Notes under the pieces: generated by a model
Told to the model about the DNA's origin: nothing
Seen by the model: only the letters and a program-made list of their open reading frames with translations
Databases searched by the model: none
Position numbers and translations under genes: made by a program
Part shown: one piece after another, positions 21,895-30,852 of the stretch
How positions within the stretch are numbered: position 1 is the first letter of the stretch
Layout of the letters: each line of letters begins with the position of its first letter
Assembly (NCBI RefSeq): GCF_002272015.1
Contig: NZ_NPBY01000048.1
Span: forward strand, 1-35,654
DNA length: 35,654 bases
Source: Paenibacillus campinasensis
GTDB lineage: Bacteria > Bacillota > Bacilli > Paenibacillales > Paenibacillaceae
Direction of reading: 5' to 3'

Positions 21895-24750
21895 TTGTCA
21901 ACGCTGCATTTTGCCGTTATGGCACCTTTCATCGCAGCCTTGGTGGTACTGTTGATTTATAAGATCACAAGGCGCATCCACACCGGTTGGCTCATTCTTC
22001 CGGTTCCGGTTCTATTGTTTGTGTATTTTCTTGGTCTTATCCCTTCGATTCAGGCCGGGAATCCGGTTCATGAGGTGCTGGAGTGGATCCCTTCGCTCGG
22101 CATTAACTTTACCGTCTATCTGGACGGGTTAAGCCTCATATTCACATTGCTTATCTCAGGGATAGGCTCGCTTGTCGTACTGTACTCCATTTTTTATATG
22201 GATAAAAACAAAGAAGCTGTTCACCGATTTTACATCTACCTGCTGCTGTTTATGGGCGCCATGCTCGGTGTTGTGCTGTCGGATAACCTCATGGTGCTGT
22301 ATGGCTTCTGGGAGATGACGAGCATATCATCCTTCCTGCTTATCGCTTTCTGGAACCACCGGGACAGATCGCGTTATGGCGCACTGAAATCTATGCTGAT
22401 CACGGTATTTGGCGGATTGGCCATGCTTGCAGGATTTATCCTGCTATACGTGATGGCAGGCACATTCAGCGTTCGGGAGATTATTTCTAATCTACATACG
22501 ATCACAGATCATGCGCTCTTCATTCCGGCGATGATTCTTGTGCTGCTGGGTGCCTTTACGAAATCAGCTCAGTTCCCGTTTCACATCTGGCTTCCGGATG
22601 CGATGGAGGCGCCGACGCCGGTCAGTGCATACCTGCACTCCGCCACGATGGTTAAGGCGGGAATTTATCTTGTTGCGCGTCTTAGCCCGGTGTTTGCCGG
22701 ACACAGCCTGTGGTTCTGGCTCGTGTCGGCAACGGGACTTGTCACGCTGATCTACGCTTCGGTCCGTGCCATCAAGCAGACCGATCTTAAAGCGCTGCTC
22801 GCATTCTCGACGATCAGCCAGCTTGGACTGATTATGAGCTTGCTCGGACTCGGTTCAGCTGCGGCTTATTTCTCGGGAAGCGTAGATACGCTCATTTACA
22901 CTAAGGCAACGACAGCTGCGGTGTTCCACTTGATGAACCATGCGATCTTCAAGGGTGCCCTCTTTATGGTGGTCGGCATTGTCGATCACGAGACGGGAAC
23001 CCGGGACATTCGAAGACTCGGAGGCCTCATGACCTTGATGCCAATCACGTTCACGGTGGCTGTCATCGGGGCGTTCTCGATGGCGGGGCTTCCGCCGTTT
23101 AACGGCTTCCTGAGTAAGGAAATGTTCTTCACGGCAGTTCTTCATGCCGCAAGCATGGAATTCTGGAATGTAGAGACCTGGGGAGTGCTGATTCCTATTG
23201 TGGCGTGGATTGCCAGTGTGTTCACGTTTGTATACAGCATGATTCTTGTGTTCAGAACGTTCACTGGACGCCTGCAGTCCGACAAGCTGGAGAAGCAGCC
23301 GCACGAAGCCCCGATCGGCATGCTGATTCCTCCGGTCATTCTGGCTTCCCTGGCGATTGTGTTCGGCCTGTTCCCGAACCTGCTCAGCTATTCGCTGATC
23401 GAGCCTGCCATGGCATCGATCCATCCGTCGCTGCTCCAGCCGGGTGGCTTCAATGTGAAAATTGAATTCTGGCATGGCTGGACGCCGGAGATATTCATGA
23501 CGATCGCCATTATTATTGTCGGTACGCTGCTGTATTTCCTCCATGGCAAGCTGGCGGTGCTGAACACGGCGCTGACCCGCAAGCTGTCCCTGAATCATCT
23601 GTATGACTGGGGACTTCGCTCGCTTGAAGGCGGCGGCAGATCGGTAACGAAGAGCTATATGACAGGCTCGCTCCGTCATTATGTGCTCTATATCTTTGTA
23701 TTTTTCATCGCGGTGCTGGGTGGAAGCTTGCTGCTTACGGACCATATTCGTTTTGACATATCGGAATTTGCGCCGATGTCCATCTACGAAGCTGCAGCGG
23801 TCATTGGCCTGGTCGTGCCGGCCATTGTGCTGCCATTCGTTCGCACGCGTCTGATGGCGATTATATTGACAGGTGCGATAGGGTACATGGTTGTGCTGTT
23901 CTTTGTCCTCTTCCGCGCACCGGATCTGGCACTCACCCAGATGATTGTCGAGACCGTATCGGTGATGCTGTTCCTGCTGTGCTTCTATCATCTTCCGAAG
24001 CTGAAGCGGGAGAAGGTCGCCATGAGTTTGAAATGGAAAAATCTGTTGATCTCTGCTGGCGCGGGTGCCGTAGTCACATTAATCGCACTTGCAGCCAGCA
24101 GCGACCGGGCGTTTGAATCGATTTCCGAGTTCTTTGTGAAGGAAAGCTATACCCTCGCTGGCGGGAAAAATATCGTTAACGTCATCCTGGTAGACTTCCG
24201 GGGATTTGATACGATGCTCGAAGTCATGGTGCTTGGCATCGCCGCCCTGGGCATCTTTGCCCTGATCAAGGTGGATTCGGGCGAAGGCGTTCTGGGAAAA
24301 AGGGAGGCTGCAAGCGACCTTCATTTGCCAAACAGCAATGATGTCATTTTGCGCACCATTTCCAGAGTCGTCATCTTTATCGTACTGGCGTTCTCCTGGT
24401 ATCTGTTCATGGCGGGTCACAACGAGCCGGGCGGCGGCTTCATTGGCGGCTTGATGACAACAGCTGCATTGGTGCTGCTCTCTATGGCTTACGGCATGGA
24501 TATGACCAAAAACATCATTCCTGTGTCGTTCCGCAGAATGACTGCCATCGGTCTTATGATTGCTCTGCTGACCGGGGTCGGATCCTTCCTGTTCGGCGCG
24601 CCGTTTCTCAGCCATGCTTTTGATTATTTTGACTTGCCGCTGCTTGGGGAGACCGAGCTGGCCACCGCCGTTCTGTTTGATCTCGGGGTGTACCTGGCTG
24701 TCGTCGGCGTCACGATGACGATTATCAACTCGATTGGGAGGGACAACTAA
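21895..24750 (+). CDS. mrpA: Fused MrpA-MrpB subunit of Na+/H+ antiporter
   Basis: A 951-residue polytopic membrane protein. The first about 810 residues are MrpA: the NuoL-like core with KSAQFPFHIWLPDAMEAPTPVSAYLHSATMVKAG, FKGALFMVVGIVDHETGTRD and GLPPFNGFLSKEMFF, then the MrpA-specific C-terminal part (RAPDLALTQMIVETVSVMLF). From about 815 (NDVILRTISRVV) it continues as a full MrpB: FMAGHNEPGGGFIGGLMTTAA and YFDLPLLGETELATAVLFDLGVYLAVVGV. In Bacillus these are two genes of 801 and 143 codons; here they are one frame, and no separate mrpB exists. Together with MrpC-G it exchanges cytoplasmic Na+ for H+, giving alkali and salt tolerance. Start is TTG 21895 after AGGAGGAG. Confidence 0.95.
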   Translation: MSTLHFAVMAPFIAALVVLLIYKITRRIHTGWLILPVPVLLFVYFLGLIPSIQAGNPVHEVLEWIPSLGINFTVYLDGLSLIFTLLISGIGSLVVLYSIFYMDKNKEAVHRFYIYLLLFMGAMLGVVLSDNLMVLYGFWEMTSISSFLLIAFWNHRDRSRYGALKSMLITVFGGLAMLAGFILLYVMAGTFSVREIISNLHTITDHALFIPAMILVLLGAFTKSAQFPFHIWLPDAMEAPTPVSAYLHSATMVKAGIYLVARLSPVFAGHSLWFWLVSATGLVTLIYASVRAIKQTDLKALLAFSTISQLGLIMSLLGLGSAAAYFSGSVDTLIYTKATTAAVFHLMNHAIFKGALFMVVGIVDHETGTRDIRRLGGLMTLMPITFTVAVIGAFSMAGLPPFNGFLSKEMFFTAVLHAASMEFWNVETWGVLIPIVAWIASVFTFVYSMILVFRTFTGRLQSDKLEKQPHEAPIGMLIPPVILASLAIVFGLFPNLLSYSLIEPAMASIHPSLLQPGGFNVKIEFWHGWTPEIFMTIAIIIVGTLLYFLHGKLAVLNTALTRKLSLNHLYDWGLRSLEGGGRSVTKSYMTGSLRHYVLYIFVFFIAVLGGSLLLTDHIRFDISEFAPMSIYEAAAVIGLVVPAIVLPFVRTRLMAIILTGAIGYMVVLFFVLFRAPDLALTQMIVETVSVMLFLLCFYHLPKLKREKVAMSLKWKNLLISAGAGAVVTLIALAASSDRAFESISEFFVKESYTLAGGKNIVNVILVDFRGFDTMLEVMVLGIAALGIFALIKVDSGEGVLGKREAASDLHLPNSNDVILRTISRVVIFIVLAFSWYLFMAGHNEPGGGFIGGLMTTAALVLLSMAYGMDMTKNIIPVSFRRMTAIGLMIALLTGVGSFLFGAPFLSHAFDYFDLPLLGETELATAVLFDLGVYLAVVGVTMTIINSIGRDN

Positions 24751-24752
24751 CC

Positions 24753-25091
24753 GTGGAACTATATATGGCACTTGCAATCGGCGTTCTGTTCGCCGTGGGC
24801 TTGTATCAGATTCTGTCCAAGAGCCTGCTGCGGATCATTCTGGGCACATCCTTGTTAACCCACGGCGTTCATCTGCTGCTGCTCACGATGTCCAGACTGA
24901 AGACCGGAGCAGCTCCGCTGCTCGGGGAGAAAGCGGCTGCCTATGCGGATCCGCTCCCGCAAGCGCTGATTTTGACCTCGATCGTAATCAGCTTTGGTGT
25001 AACATCCTTTTTCTTTGTTTTGGCGTACAAGGCTTATCAGCGCCTGGGCACCGACGATATGGAAGAGCTGAGGGGGCGGGAAGATGAATAA
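24753..25091 (+). CDS. mrpC: MrpC subunit of Na+/H+ antiporter
   Basis: A 112-residue NuoK-like protein with three membrane helices, typical LYQILSKSLLRIILGTSLLTHGVHLLLL and DPLPQALILTSIVISFGVTSF segments. The start is GTG 24753, two bases after the mrpA stop codon, with GGGAGGG within the end of mrpA. It overlaps mrpD by 8 nt, so translation is coupled. Normal length for the family. Confidence 0.95.
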   Translation: MELYMALAIGVLFAVGLYQILSKSLLRIILGTSLLTHGVHLLLLTMSRLKTGAAPLLGEKAAAYADPLPQALILTSIVISFGVTSFFFVLAYKAYQRLGTDDMEELRGREDE

Positions 25092-26565
25092 TGTATTGGT
25101 GCTCCCGCTAATTATTCCGCTGTTTACAGCGATTGTGCTTATTTTCTTGACCCGCAACATATCCGCCCAGCGCTGGATCAGTGTTATCAGCGTGCTGGTG
25201 AATATCGCGGTTGCCGGATTTATGGTATATCAGGTCCATGCCGAAGGTATTCAGACGCTGTACATGGGCGGATGGCTTCCGCCGCATGGCATCGTATTCG
25301 TGGCCGATATGCTCGCGGCTTTGCTTGTGCTCACAACGATGGTTGTAGCCACAGGCTGTCTGCTCTATTCGTTCCGGACGATTGGAGAAGACCGAGAGAA
25401 GCATTATTTTTATACTTTTTATCAGTTTCTTCTGGCAGGCGTAATCGGCTCCTTCCTGACGGGAGATTTGTTCAACCTGTTCGTCTGCTTTGAAGTGATG
25501 CTGATCGCTTCCTATGCCTTGATTGTGCTCGGCGGTACGAAGCGTCAGCTTAGAGAAACGCTGAAGTACATGCTGATCAACATCATTTCGTCTACGCTGT
25601 TTGTAGCGGGTGTAGCGTATTTGTACGGCACGGTCGGCACGCTGAATATGGCGCATCTGTCCCAGCGCATCGCAGAGGTGGAGCAGGTCGGCGTACTGTC
25701 GGTGATCGGCATTCTGTTCCTGATTGTATTCGCACTGAAGGCGGGATTGTTCCTGTTCTATTGGCTGCCGGGATCCTACAGCGCGCCGCCAATCGCAGTT
25801 TCCGCTCTGTTCGGTGCTCTGCTGACCAAGGTGGGGCTGTATGCCATTCTTAGAACGTTTACGCTCATTTTCTATCATGATACGGGCGGCATCCATGAAA
25901 TTATCGGCTGGATGTCGGCGGCTACGATGATTCTCGGAGCCTTCGGTGTTGTAGCCTATAAAGATATTATGCGGATCTTCAACTACAACATCATTATCAG
26001 CGTAGGCTTTATCGCCTTCGGGATCTCCGTTGCGACACGGGATTCCTTGGACGGCGCGGTATTCTATCTGATCCACGACATGCTGGCCAAAGCGCTTCTA
26101 TTCGTTCTCGGCGGCATGCTGATTGCCGGGGCAGGAACCGACAAGCTTGGCGGTATGGGCGGATTGATGCGTCGTTATCCGGCGGTAGGCTGGATGTTCT
26201 TTATCGTTGCCTTGGCGCTTGTCGGCATTCCGCCGCTCAGCGGCTTCCTCGGCAAAGTGCTGCTGGTTCGCGGCGGCCTGGACGAAGGGCATTACTGGCT
26301 GACGGCTTTGGCGCTTGCCTCGAGTCTGATGGTGCTGTATTCCCTGATCAAGGTGTTTATGGCCGCGTTTTGGGGTGAGAGCAAAGAGATGGACCAAGCT
26401 GAACCGGCACCGATTCACCGTTCGGCCTACGTTGCGGCGATTGGGCTGACTGTGGTGGTGGTTGCGGTCGGAGTTGGCTCGGAGTGGGTGTATTCCTTGG
26501 CTACTCAGGCCGGTGCGGTGCTCTCGGATCCATCATTATACATTGAAGCCGTATTAAAGGAGTAG
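25084..26565 (+). CDS. mrpD: MrpD subunit of Na+/H+ antiporter
   Basis: A 493-residue NuoM/NuoN-like protein with about 14 membrane helices. The key glutamate region LFNLFVCFEVMLIASYALIVLGG (around residue 137), the lysine-containing ALKAGLFLFYWLPGSYSAPPIAVSALFGALLTKVG, and FYLIHDMLAKALLFVLGGM with GIPPLSGFLGKVLL are all present. MrpD and MrpA are the proton-channel-like subunits of the complex. It overlaps mrpC and is followed 5 nt later by mrpE. Confidence 0.95.
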   Translation: MNNVLVLPLIIPLFTAIVLIFLTRNISAQRWISVISVLVNIAVAGFMVYQVHAEGIQTLYMGGWLPPHGIVFVADMLAALLVLTTMVVATGCLLYSFRTIGEDREKHYFYTFYQFLLAGVIGSFLTGDLFNLFVCFEVMLIASYALIVLGGTKRQLRETLKYMLINIISSTLFVAGVAYLYGTVGTLNMAHLSQRIAEVEQVGVLSVIGILFLIVFALKAGLFLFYWLPGSYSAPPIAVSALFGALLTKVGLYAILRTFTLIFYHDTGGIHEIIGWMSAATMILGAFGVVAYKDIMRIFNYNIIISVGFIAFGISVATRDSLDGAVFYLIHDMLAKALLFVLGGMLIAGAGTDKLGGMGGLMRRYPAVGWMFFIVALALVGIPPLSGFLGKVLLVRGGLDEGHYWLTALALASSLMVLYSLIKVFMAAFWGESKEMDQAEPAPIHRSAYVAAIGLTVVVVAVGVGSEWVYSLATQAGAVLSDPSLYIEAVLKE

Positions 26566-26570
26566 AGGAT

Positions 26571-27050
26571 ATGGGCCATCAAATTGTATTAAATATCATC
26601 ATCGCGCTGGTATGGATGTTCTTGAAGAATCACTGGTCTTTCCAGCAGTTTGTGATCGGCTATCTGGTCGGGATTCTGATGATCGGATTGTTGAGCCGTT
26701 TCTGGCCGAATTCCTTCTATCTGCGCAAGCTGTGGTCTGTAATTCTTCTACTGCTGCTGTTTTTGAAGGAGCTTGTGAAATCGAGTTTTACAGTGCTGGG
26801 GCAGATTATGCGTCCGAAGCTGAACATTCGGCCGGGCATCTTCGCTTACAGAACAGAGCTGAAAACAGACTGGGAGATTACCGTTCTATCCTGTCTGATC
26901 TGCCTTACGCCGGGCACCTTGACGATGGAGGTGTCCCGCGAAGGGAATATGCTCTATATTCATGCGATGGACATCAATGACAAGGATGAGCTGGCAGAAC
27001 AAATTCGCGGCTCATTCGAGCGGGCGATCAAGGAGGTGACCCGGTCATGA
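26571..27050 (+). CDS. mrpE: MrpE subunit of Na+/H+ antiporter
   Basis: A 159-residue protein with two or three N-terminal helices and a cytoplasmic C-terminal domain. The family motif LTPGTLTMEVSREGNMLYIHAMDI is present at about 112-135. AAGGAG lies before the ATG, and the stop overlaps the mrpF start (ATGA). MrpE is needed for assembly and energisation of the complex. Confidence 0.93.
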   Translation: MGHQIVLNIIIALVWMFLKNHWSFQQFVIGYLVGILMIGLLSRFWPNSFYLRKLWSVILLLLLFLKELVKSSFTVLGQIMRPKLNIRPGIFAYRTELKTDWEITVLSCLICLTPGTLTMEVSREGNMLYIHAMDINDKDELAEQIRGSFERAIKEVTRS

Positions 27051-27334
27051 TGGATGGATTTCTGATTACATCGCTTGTCGTGCTCTCGCTTGCCATTCTC
27101 GGCTGTCTGTACCGATTGATCAAGGGTCCGTCGATGAACGACCGGATTATTGCGCTGGATACGATCGGCATTTTGCTGCTGTCGATGATCGCGGTGCTGT
27201 GCATGCTGTTCAGGACGCAGGTCTATTTCGATATCATCTTGCTGATCGGGATTCTAACCTTTATCGGTACTACGGCGCTGGCCAGATATATAGAGAGGGG
27301 TGATGTCATTGAACGCGATGAGCCAAATCGGTGA
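27047..27334 (+). CDS. mrpF: MrpF subunit of Na+/H+ antiporter
   Basis: A 95-residue three-helix protein with the family's KGPSMNDRIIALDTIGI motif (about 25-41) and a charged C-terminus. It overlaps mrpE by 4 nt and mrpG by about 32 nt. MrpF of Bacillus has also been linked to cholate efflux and pH tolerance. Confidence 0.93.
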   Translation: MMDGFLITSLVVLSLAILGCLYRLIKGPSMNDRIIALDTIGILLLSMIAVLCMLFRTQVYFDIILLIGILTFIGTTALARYIERGDVIERDEPNR

Positions 27335-27701
27335 ATTTCTGATCGGCTTGATTGTACTGCTTGGCTCGGTGCTTGGGGCGTTGAGCGCATTTGGCCTCAT
27401 TCGCCTGCCGGATGTGTATCTGCGATCGCACGCCGCTACTAAAAGTGCTACACTTGGCGTCCTGCTCATTCTGGCAGGAGCGTTCCTGTACTTTACCTTC
27501 TATCTGGATCACGTCAGTGCGAAGCTGCTGCTCGGGATTGTGTTTGTATTCATTACCGCCCCGGTGGCAGGACATCTGAACGGCCGGGCAGCCTATCGCT
27601 CGGGCGTCTCCCTGTGGGAGAAGAGTGTTGCCGATGATCTGAAACCTGCCTTGAAGCAGGAGCGTGAACGTAAACAGGCTCAAGAGAAAGCGGAAGGCTA
27701 A
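27303..27701 (+). CDS. mrpG: MrpG subunit of Na+/H+ antiporter
   Basis: A protein of about 132 residues with three helices and the conserved GLIRLPDVYLRSHAATKSATLGV motif, ending in a charged helical tail. The start is uncertain among GTG 27300, ATG 27303, TTG 27309 and ATG 27318; AGAGAGGGG lies just before. It overlaps mrpF. The tail ends where a short tandem repeat begins (27691), which includes the stop codon. Confidence 0.93.
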   Translation: MSLNAMSQIGEFLIGLIVLLGSVLGALSAFGLIRLPDVYLRSHAATKSATLGVLLILAGAFLYFTFYLDHVSAKLLLGIVFVFITAPVAGHLNGRAAYRSGVSLWEKSVADDLKPALKQERERKQAQEKAEG

Positions 27702-27722
27702 CAGTAAACGGAAGGCTAACAG
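27691..27722 (+). repeat. Short tandem duplication over the mrpG stop
   Basis: CGGAAGGCTAACAG occurs at 27691-27704 and again at 27709-27722, an 18-nt period. The first copy holds the mrpG stop codon TAA. Probably replication slippage. Confidence 0.8.
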
Positions 27723-27723
27723 A

Positions 27724-27767
27724 AAGGCTCCGCGCTTATCCCTTTAGGGGAAGCGCGGAGCCTTTTT
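27724..27767 (+). terminator. Terminator of the Mrp operon
   Basis: A perfect 14-bp stem (27724-27737 with 27751-27764) followed by TTTTTATA. Placed between convergent genes. Confidence 0.92.
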
Positions 27768-27849
27768 ATAAGGGCTAAACCTAATCATCCATGCTAGCGA
27801 TCATAAGGGCAGCGGCATACTTTGCCGGAAGCCAAGGGGATTATAAATG

Positions 27850-28467
27850 TCACGCACGAGATCCCTCATCATGATACCGGTTCTCAAACCTTTTGCCGAT
27901 ATACCAGAGCAGCCACAGCACGGCAGCCGCGATCAGGAGACGCCACGGCTGTTCAACAAAAGCCCGCCAGTCGTGTCCGATGAAAGCCACCATGAAGATC
28001 ATCACCGATTTGCCCGCCAGCACGGCGATCGTAAATGTGCTTGCCGATACGGTGCTGATGCCTGCTGCAATATTGATGAGGGCAGAGGGCGTGAACGGAA
28101 AGCAGTACAGGATGAAGATAGGGGTAAATCCTTTCTCTTCAATCCAGTGAAAGAACCGCTGTGATCCTGGCATGCGCTTCTGTATGAGCAGTCCGAGCGT
28201 GCCTCCGAGCTTGCGTACGATCCAGAACACAACGATCGAGCCAGCGGACACGCCAATCCAGGATAGCAGGAAGCCCCACCAGAGGCCGTAGGCGGCGGAA
28301 TTGCCCATGACCAGCACGATGAGCGGCAAGAAAGGCAGAAACGCTTCGATGAACGGCAGCAGTATGCCGGGCAGCGGCCCGAGGCTGGAATATTGCTGAA
28401 GCCAGGTTTCTACCTGCTTCATGTCGATATCTTTAAGATGGGTCCATACATTATGCAACCATTCCAT
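27850..28467 (-). CDS. VTT-domain membrane protein (TVP38/TMEM64 family, YdjX-like)
   Basis: A 205-residue protein with about five membrane segments. The VTT pattern is visible: PFIEAFLPFLPLIVLVMGNSAAYGLWWGFLLSWIGVSAGSIVVFWIVRKLGG, followed by ILYCFPFTPSALINIAAGISTVS, with a basic C-terminus. The family is related to DedA proteins and its function in bacteria is unclear. Start set at ATG 28467 with GGGAGAGGA about 12 nt upstream; an in-frame TTG at 28476 is also possible. Convergent with mrpG. Confidence 0.85.
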   Translation of the reverse strand: MEWLHNVWTHLKDIDMKQVETWLQQYSSLGPLPGILLPFIEAFLPFLPLIVLVMGNSAAYGLWWGFLLSWIGVSAGSIVVFWIVRKLGGTLGLLIQKRMPGSQRFFHWIEEKGFTPIFILYCFPFTPSALINIAAGISTVSASTFTIAVLAGKSVMIFMVAFIGHDWRAFVEQPWRLLIAAAVLWLLWYIGKRFENRYHDEGSRA

Positions 28468-28658
28468 GATGATCAAGATCCTCTCCCTGTAGCCTAATAA
28501 TACGACGATCTGCATATATCGGGGAGGATCGAGTCCAGCTAACAAACACCACAATAACAGCCGCTTCCAATACACGTGAGCAGCCTCTACAATGAATCAG
28601 GTTATGTAACTGTCCGTCTCTCCAGGCGCATCATACATCGTCTGTTATTCTGATCCAT

Positions 28659-28667
28659 ATTATAGCA
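28659..28667 (-). promoter_or_regulatory. Extended -10 promoter for VTT gene
   Basis: On the minus strand TGCTATAAT is a perfect -10 with TGN extension, about 190 nt upstream of the start codon. The bases between the VTT gene and this site and from here to 28827 show no gene. Confidence 0.5.
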
Positions 28668-28827
28668 TATTTTCTTCCAATATCGAGTACAAGCCGGAGC
28701 CTTCCTCGCTGTAAAGGTCAGAATACCTGTATCATCCGATTGCGTACATATGAATAGCATGCCTGGAATGGTAGATCCTTATAATAGGTCCAAGCTTCTT
28801 CGCCCCCGCTCAATCCCTGCCGAGTTT

Positions 28828-28845
28828 ACTGGACCATAGTCCAGT
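28828..28845. promoter_or_regulatory. Inverted repeat upstream of YitT promoter
   Basis: ACTGGAC-N4-GTCCAGT is a perfect 7-bp inverted repeat ending 15 nt before the -35 box of the YitT-type gene. Candidate operator or end-of-transcript hairpin. Confidence 0.45.
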
Positions 28846-28860
28846 CTTTATATGAAAAGA

Positions 28861-28890
28861 TTGACACGTCCAGCTTGCGTTTAATAAAAT
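28861..28890 (+). promoter_or_regulatory. Promoter of the YitT-family gene
   Basis: TTGACA (28861-28866), 18-nt spacer, TAAAAT (28885-28890), 53 nt before the start codon. A second TTGACA (28878-28883) has no good -10. Confidence 0.6.
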
Positions 28891-28942
28891 GTTTCTTTGA
28901 CAAGCAATACTTATATGACACGATACAGAAGGAGTTCGGTGC

Positions 28943-29809
28943 ATGGTCAAACAACATAAAAAAATGTCTTGGGGCGAAATTTTAAAACGGTTTATCTTTA
29001 TTACGATCGGAGCCGTGCTGATGGCCGTGGCGCTGGAAATTTTCCTCGTGCCCAACGCGATCATTGACGGCGGCATCACAGGCATATCCATTGTTCTTTC
29101 GGAAGTGACGGCGTGGAAACTCGGTCTGTTCCTGTTTCTGCTCAACTTGCCGTTTCTGTTTATCGGGTACAAGCAGATTGGCAAAACGTTTGCCATCTCC
29201 ACGCTGTATGGCATTGCGGTTCTGTCGGTAACAACTGCCTTTTTGCATCATGTCGAGCCGTTTACGCATGAAAAGATTCTTGCGGTGCTGTTCGGCGGTC
29301 TTGTGCTCGGGTTAGGTGTGGGGCTTGTGATCCGGTATGGAGGCGCGCTTGACGGTTCGGAAATCGTGGCGATTCTGCTGTCCAAGAAACTGCGGTTGTC
29401 GGTTGGCCAAATCATCATGTTCATCAACATCTTCATTTTTGTTACGGCCGGTTTTGTGTTTGGCGCGGATTCGGCGATGTACTCAATTTTTGCTTATTAC
29501 ATAGCTGCGAAAGTGATGGATATTGTGGTTGAAGGTTTGGAAGAGTCCAAATCGGTAACGATTATATCCAGCGAATACGAGGAAATCTCAAATGCCATCA
29601 TGGAGCGTCTGGGCCGAAGCACCACCTTGATGTATGGCAAGGGAGGTTATTCGCAGGAAGAGACACAGATCATTTATTGTGTGGTGACGCGGCTTGAGGT
29701 GGCGAAGCTGAAGACGGTTGTGCAGGAAATTGATAAAAATGCCTTTATATCCATTCAGAATGTGGCGGACGTTCTGGGAGGGAGTATGGAGAAATCAAGC
29801 ATTCATTAA
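28943..29809 (+). CDS. YitT-family membrane protein (DUF161/DUF2179)
   Basis: A 288-residue protein: five or six membrane helices in residues 15-195 with GAVLMAVALEIFLVPNAIIDGGITGISI and GLGVGLVIRYGGALDGSEIVA motifs, then a soluble DUF2179 domain (about 205-285; VTIISSEYEEISNAIMERLGRSTTLMYGKGGYS). Bacillales carry several paralogues; their transport substrate is not established. AAGGAG precedes the ATG. Single gene with own promoter and terminator. Confidence 0.9.
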   Translation: MVKQHKKMSWGEILKRFIFITIGAVLMAVALEIFLVPNAIIDGGITGISIVLSEVTAWKLGLFLFLLNLPFLFIGYKQIGKTFAISTLYGIAVLSVTTAFLHHVEPFTHEKILAVLFGGLVLGLGVGLVIRYGGALDGSEIVAILLSKKLRLSVGQIIMFINIFIFVTAGFVFGADSAMYSIFAYYIAAKVMDIVVEGLEESKSVTIISSEYEEISNAIMERLGRSTTLMYGKGGYSQEETQIIYCVVTRLEVAKLKTVVQEIDKNAFISIQNVADVLGGSMEKSSIH

Positions 29810-29818
29810 CACGCAAAG

Positions 29819-29860
29819 ACAAGGGTGCCCTGCCATTCATGGTGAGGCGCCCTTGTTTTG
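29819..29860. terminator. Bidirectional terminator between convergent genes
   Basis: An 11-bp stem with one G-T pair (29819-29829 with 29846-29856) followed by TTTG on the plus strand and CTTTG on the minus strand. It closes the YitT gene and probably the small gene on the other side. Confidence 0.75.
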
Positions 29861-29870
29861 GGTTCAGCGG

Positions 29871-30083
29871 TCATTTTCGAATTTCAAAAAATTCGCACTC
29901 CTCGCGGCTGTAGTAGCCAAGGGAGCTGACTCCCGATTGGGTAATGATCGTTTCATCCGTAAACCGGATGACCAGGCTTCCTGCTTCGATGAGATGGTTG
30001 TCCCGGAAAATCCGGATCGGGATCTTGCGATCCATCACCTCTTGAAAGTCCAGGTCTGTTACAAGCGGCCTGACAATGGGCAT
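29871..30083 (-). CDS. Small protein of unknown function (70 aa)
   Basis: A soluble, strand-rich protein (IPIRIFRDNHLIEAGSLVIRFTDETIITQSG) with a GYYSREECEFFEIRK end. I do not recognise it, although the pattern of a short beta-protein located after thymidine kinase looks conserved. Start set at ATG 30083, 11 nt after AAAGGAG. It follows the thymidine kinase gene by 67 nt on the same strand and may be co-transcribed. Confidence 0.6.
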   Translation of the reverse strand: MPIVRPLVTDLDFQEVMDRKIPIRIFRDNHLIEAGSLVIRFTDETIITQSGVSSLGYYSREECEFFEIRK

Positions 30084-30150
30084 ATGCTGCTCAGCTCCTT
30101 TCCGAAGGAATAGGGTGGCACTTCGTTTTTGTGTCGATGATGTCTGCTGC

Positions 30151-30720
30151 CTATAAAGGAGGATTGGTATGGCATTTGCGGCAGACCGGGTAGTAGGTGT
30201 CGTTGCCGCCAATAAGAATTTGTTCACCGGTATAGACAGGTTTACCGTCCAGCACCCGGAGATTCATGGTTGCCTTGCGCTCACAGAACCAGCAGATCGT
30301 CTTCATTTCCTCGATTTTATCCGCATAAATGAGCATCCAGCGGCTGCCTTCAAACAGCTCGTTGCGAAAATCATTCTTCAGTCCAAAACCCATGACCGGA
30401 ATGTCCAGCTCGTCGACGATCCGAACCAGTTGAAGGATGCTGTCCTTCTCCAGGAACTGGCATTCATCCACGAGCACGCAGTACACTTTCGGTGTATGAT
30501 TGTTAACGATCGAGAAAATGTCCGTGTCATTCGAAATGGGGATTGCTTCTCTGCGAAAACCGATGCGGGAGGAGATATAGCCGACCGCATCCCGGTCATC
30601 CAGGGCCGAAGTGAACAGCAGCACAGGTTTATTCTGCTCTTCATAGTTGTGGGCAACTTTCAAAATTTCAATCGATTTGCCGCTGTTCATGGTTCCGTAC
30701 TTGTAAAATAATTGAGCCAT
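30151..30720 (-). CDS. tdk: Thymidine kinase (type II)
   Basis: A 189-residue cytoplasmic enzyme that phosphorylates thymidine with ATP in pyrimidine salvage. The P-loop GTMNSGKS is at residues 9-16, the DECQF motif with catalytic E86 at 85-89, the lasso region around [16 protein letters not shown], and the structural zinc site C143/C146 and C180/C183. Length is normal for the tetrameric type II family. AAAGGAACG precedes the ATG. Upstream lies 430 bp without a gene. Confidence 0.95.
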   Translation of the reverse strand: MAQLFYKYGTMNSGKSIEILKVAHNYEEQNKPVLLFTSALDDRDAVGYISSRIGFRREAIPISNDTDIFSIVNNHTPKVYCVLVDECQFLEKDSILQLVRIVDELDIPVMGFGLKNDFRNELFEGSRWMLIYADKIEEMKTICWFCERKATMNLRVLDGKPVYTGEQILIGGNDTYYPVCRKCHTNPPL

Positions 30721-30852
30721 GCTTTCGTTCCTTTCCAGTTACGCGGACGCGCTTTACTTGCTAGTTAAGATGTAGTCATACAATCTATATTGTCGCATTA
30801 ATGAACGGCTGTGTCCAACCCATCACCCCCAAAAAAATGTGAAATATTTGAC

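Noticed and set aside
22855..23991. 378-codon minus-strand frame inside mrpA
   Set aside because: Composition is rich in Arg, His and Gln, as expected opposite a membrane protein; no start signal or domain.
27691..27722. Tandem repeat considered as a CRISPR or attachment site
   Set aside because: Only two 14-bp copies 18 nt apart, with no spacer pattern, integrase or cas gene; slippage is sufficient.
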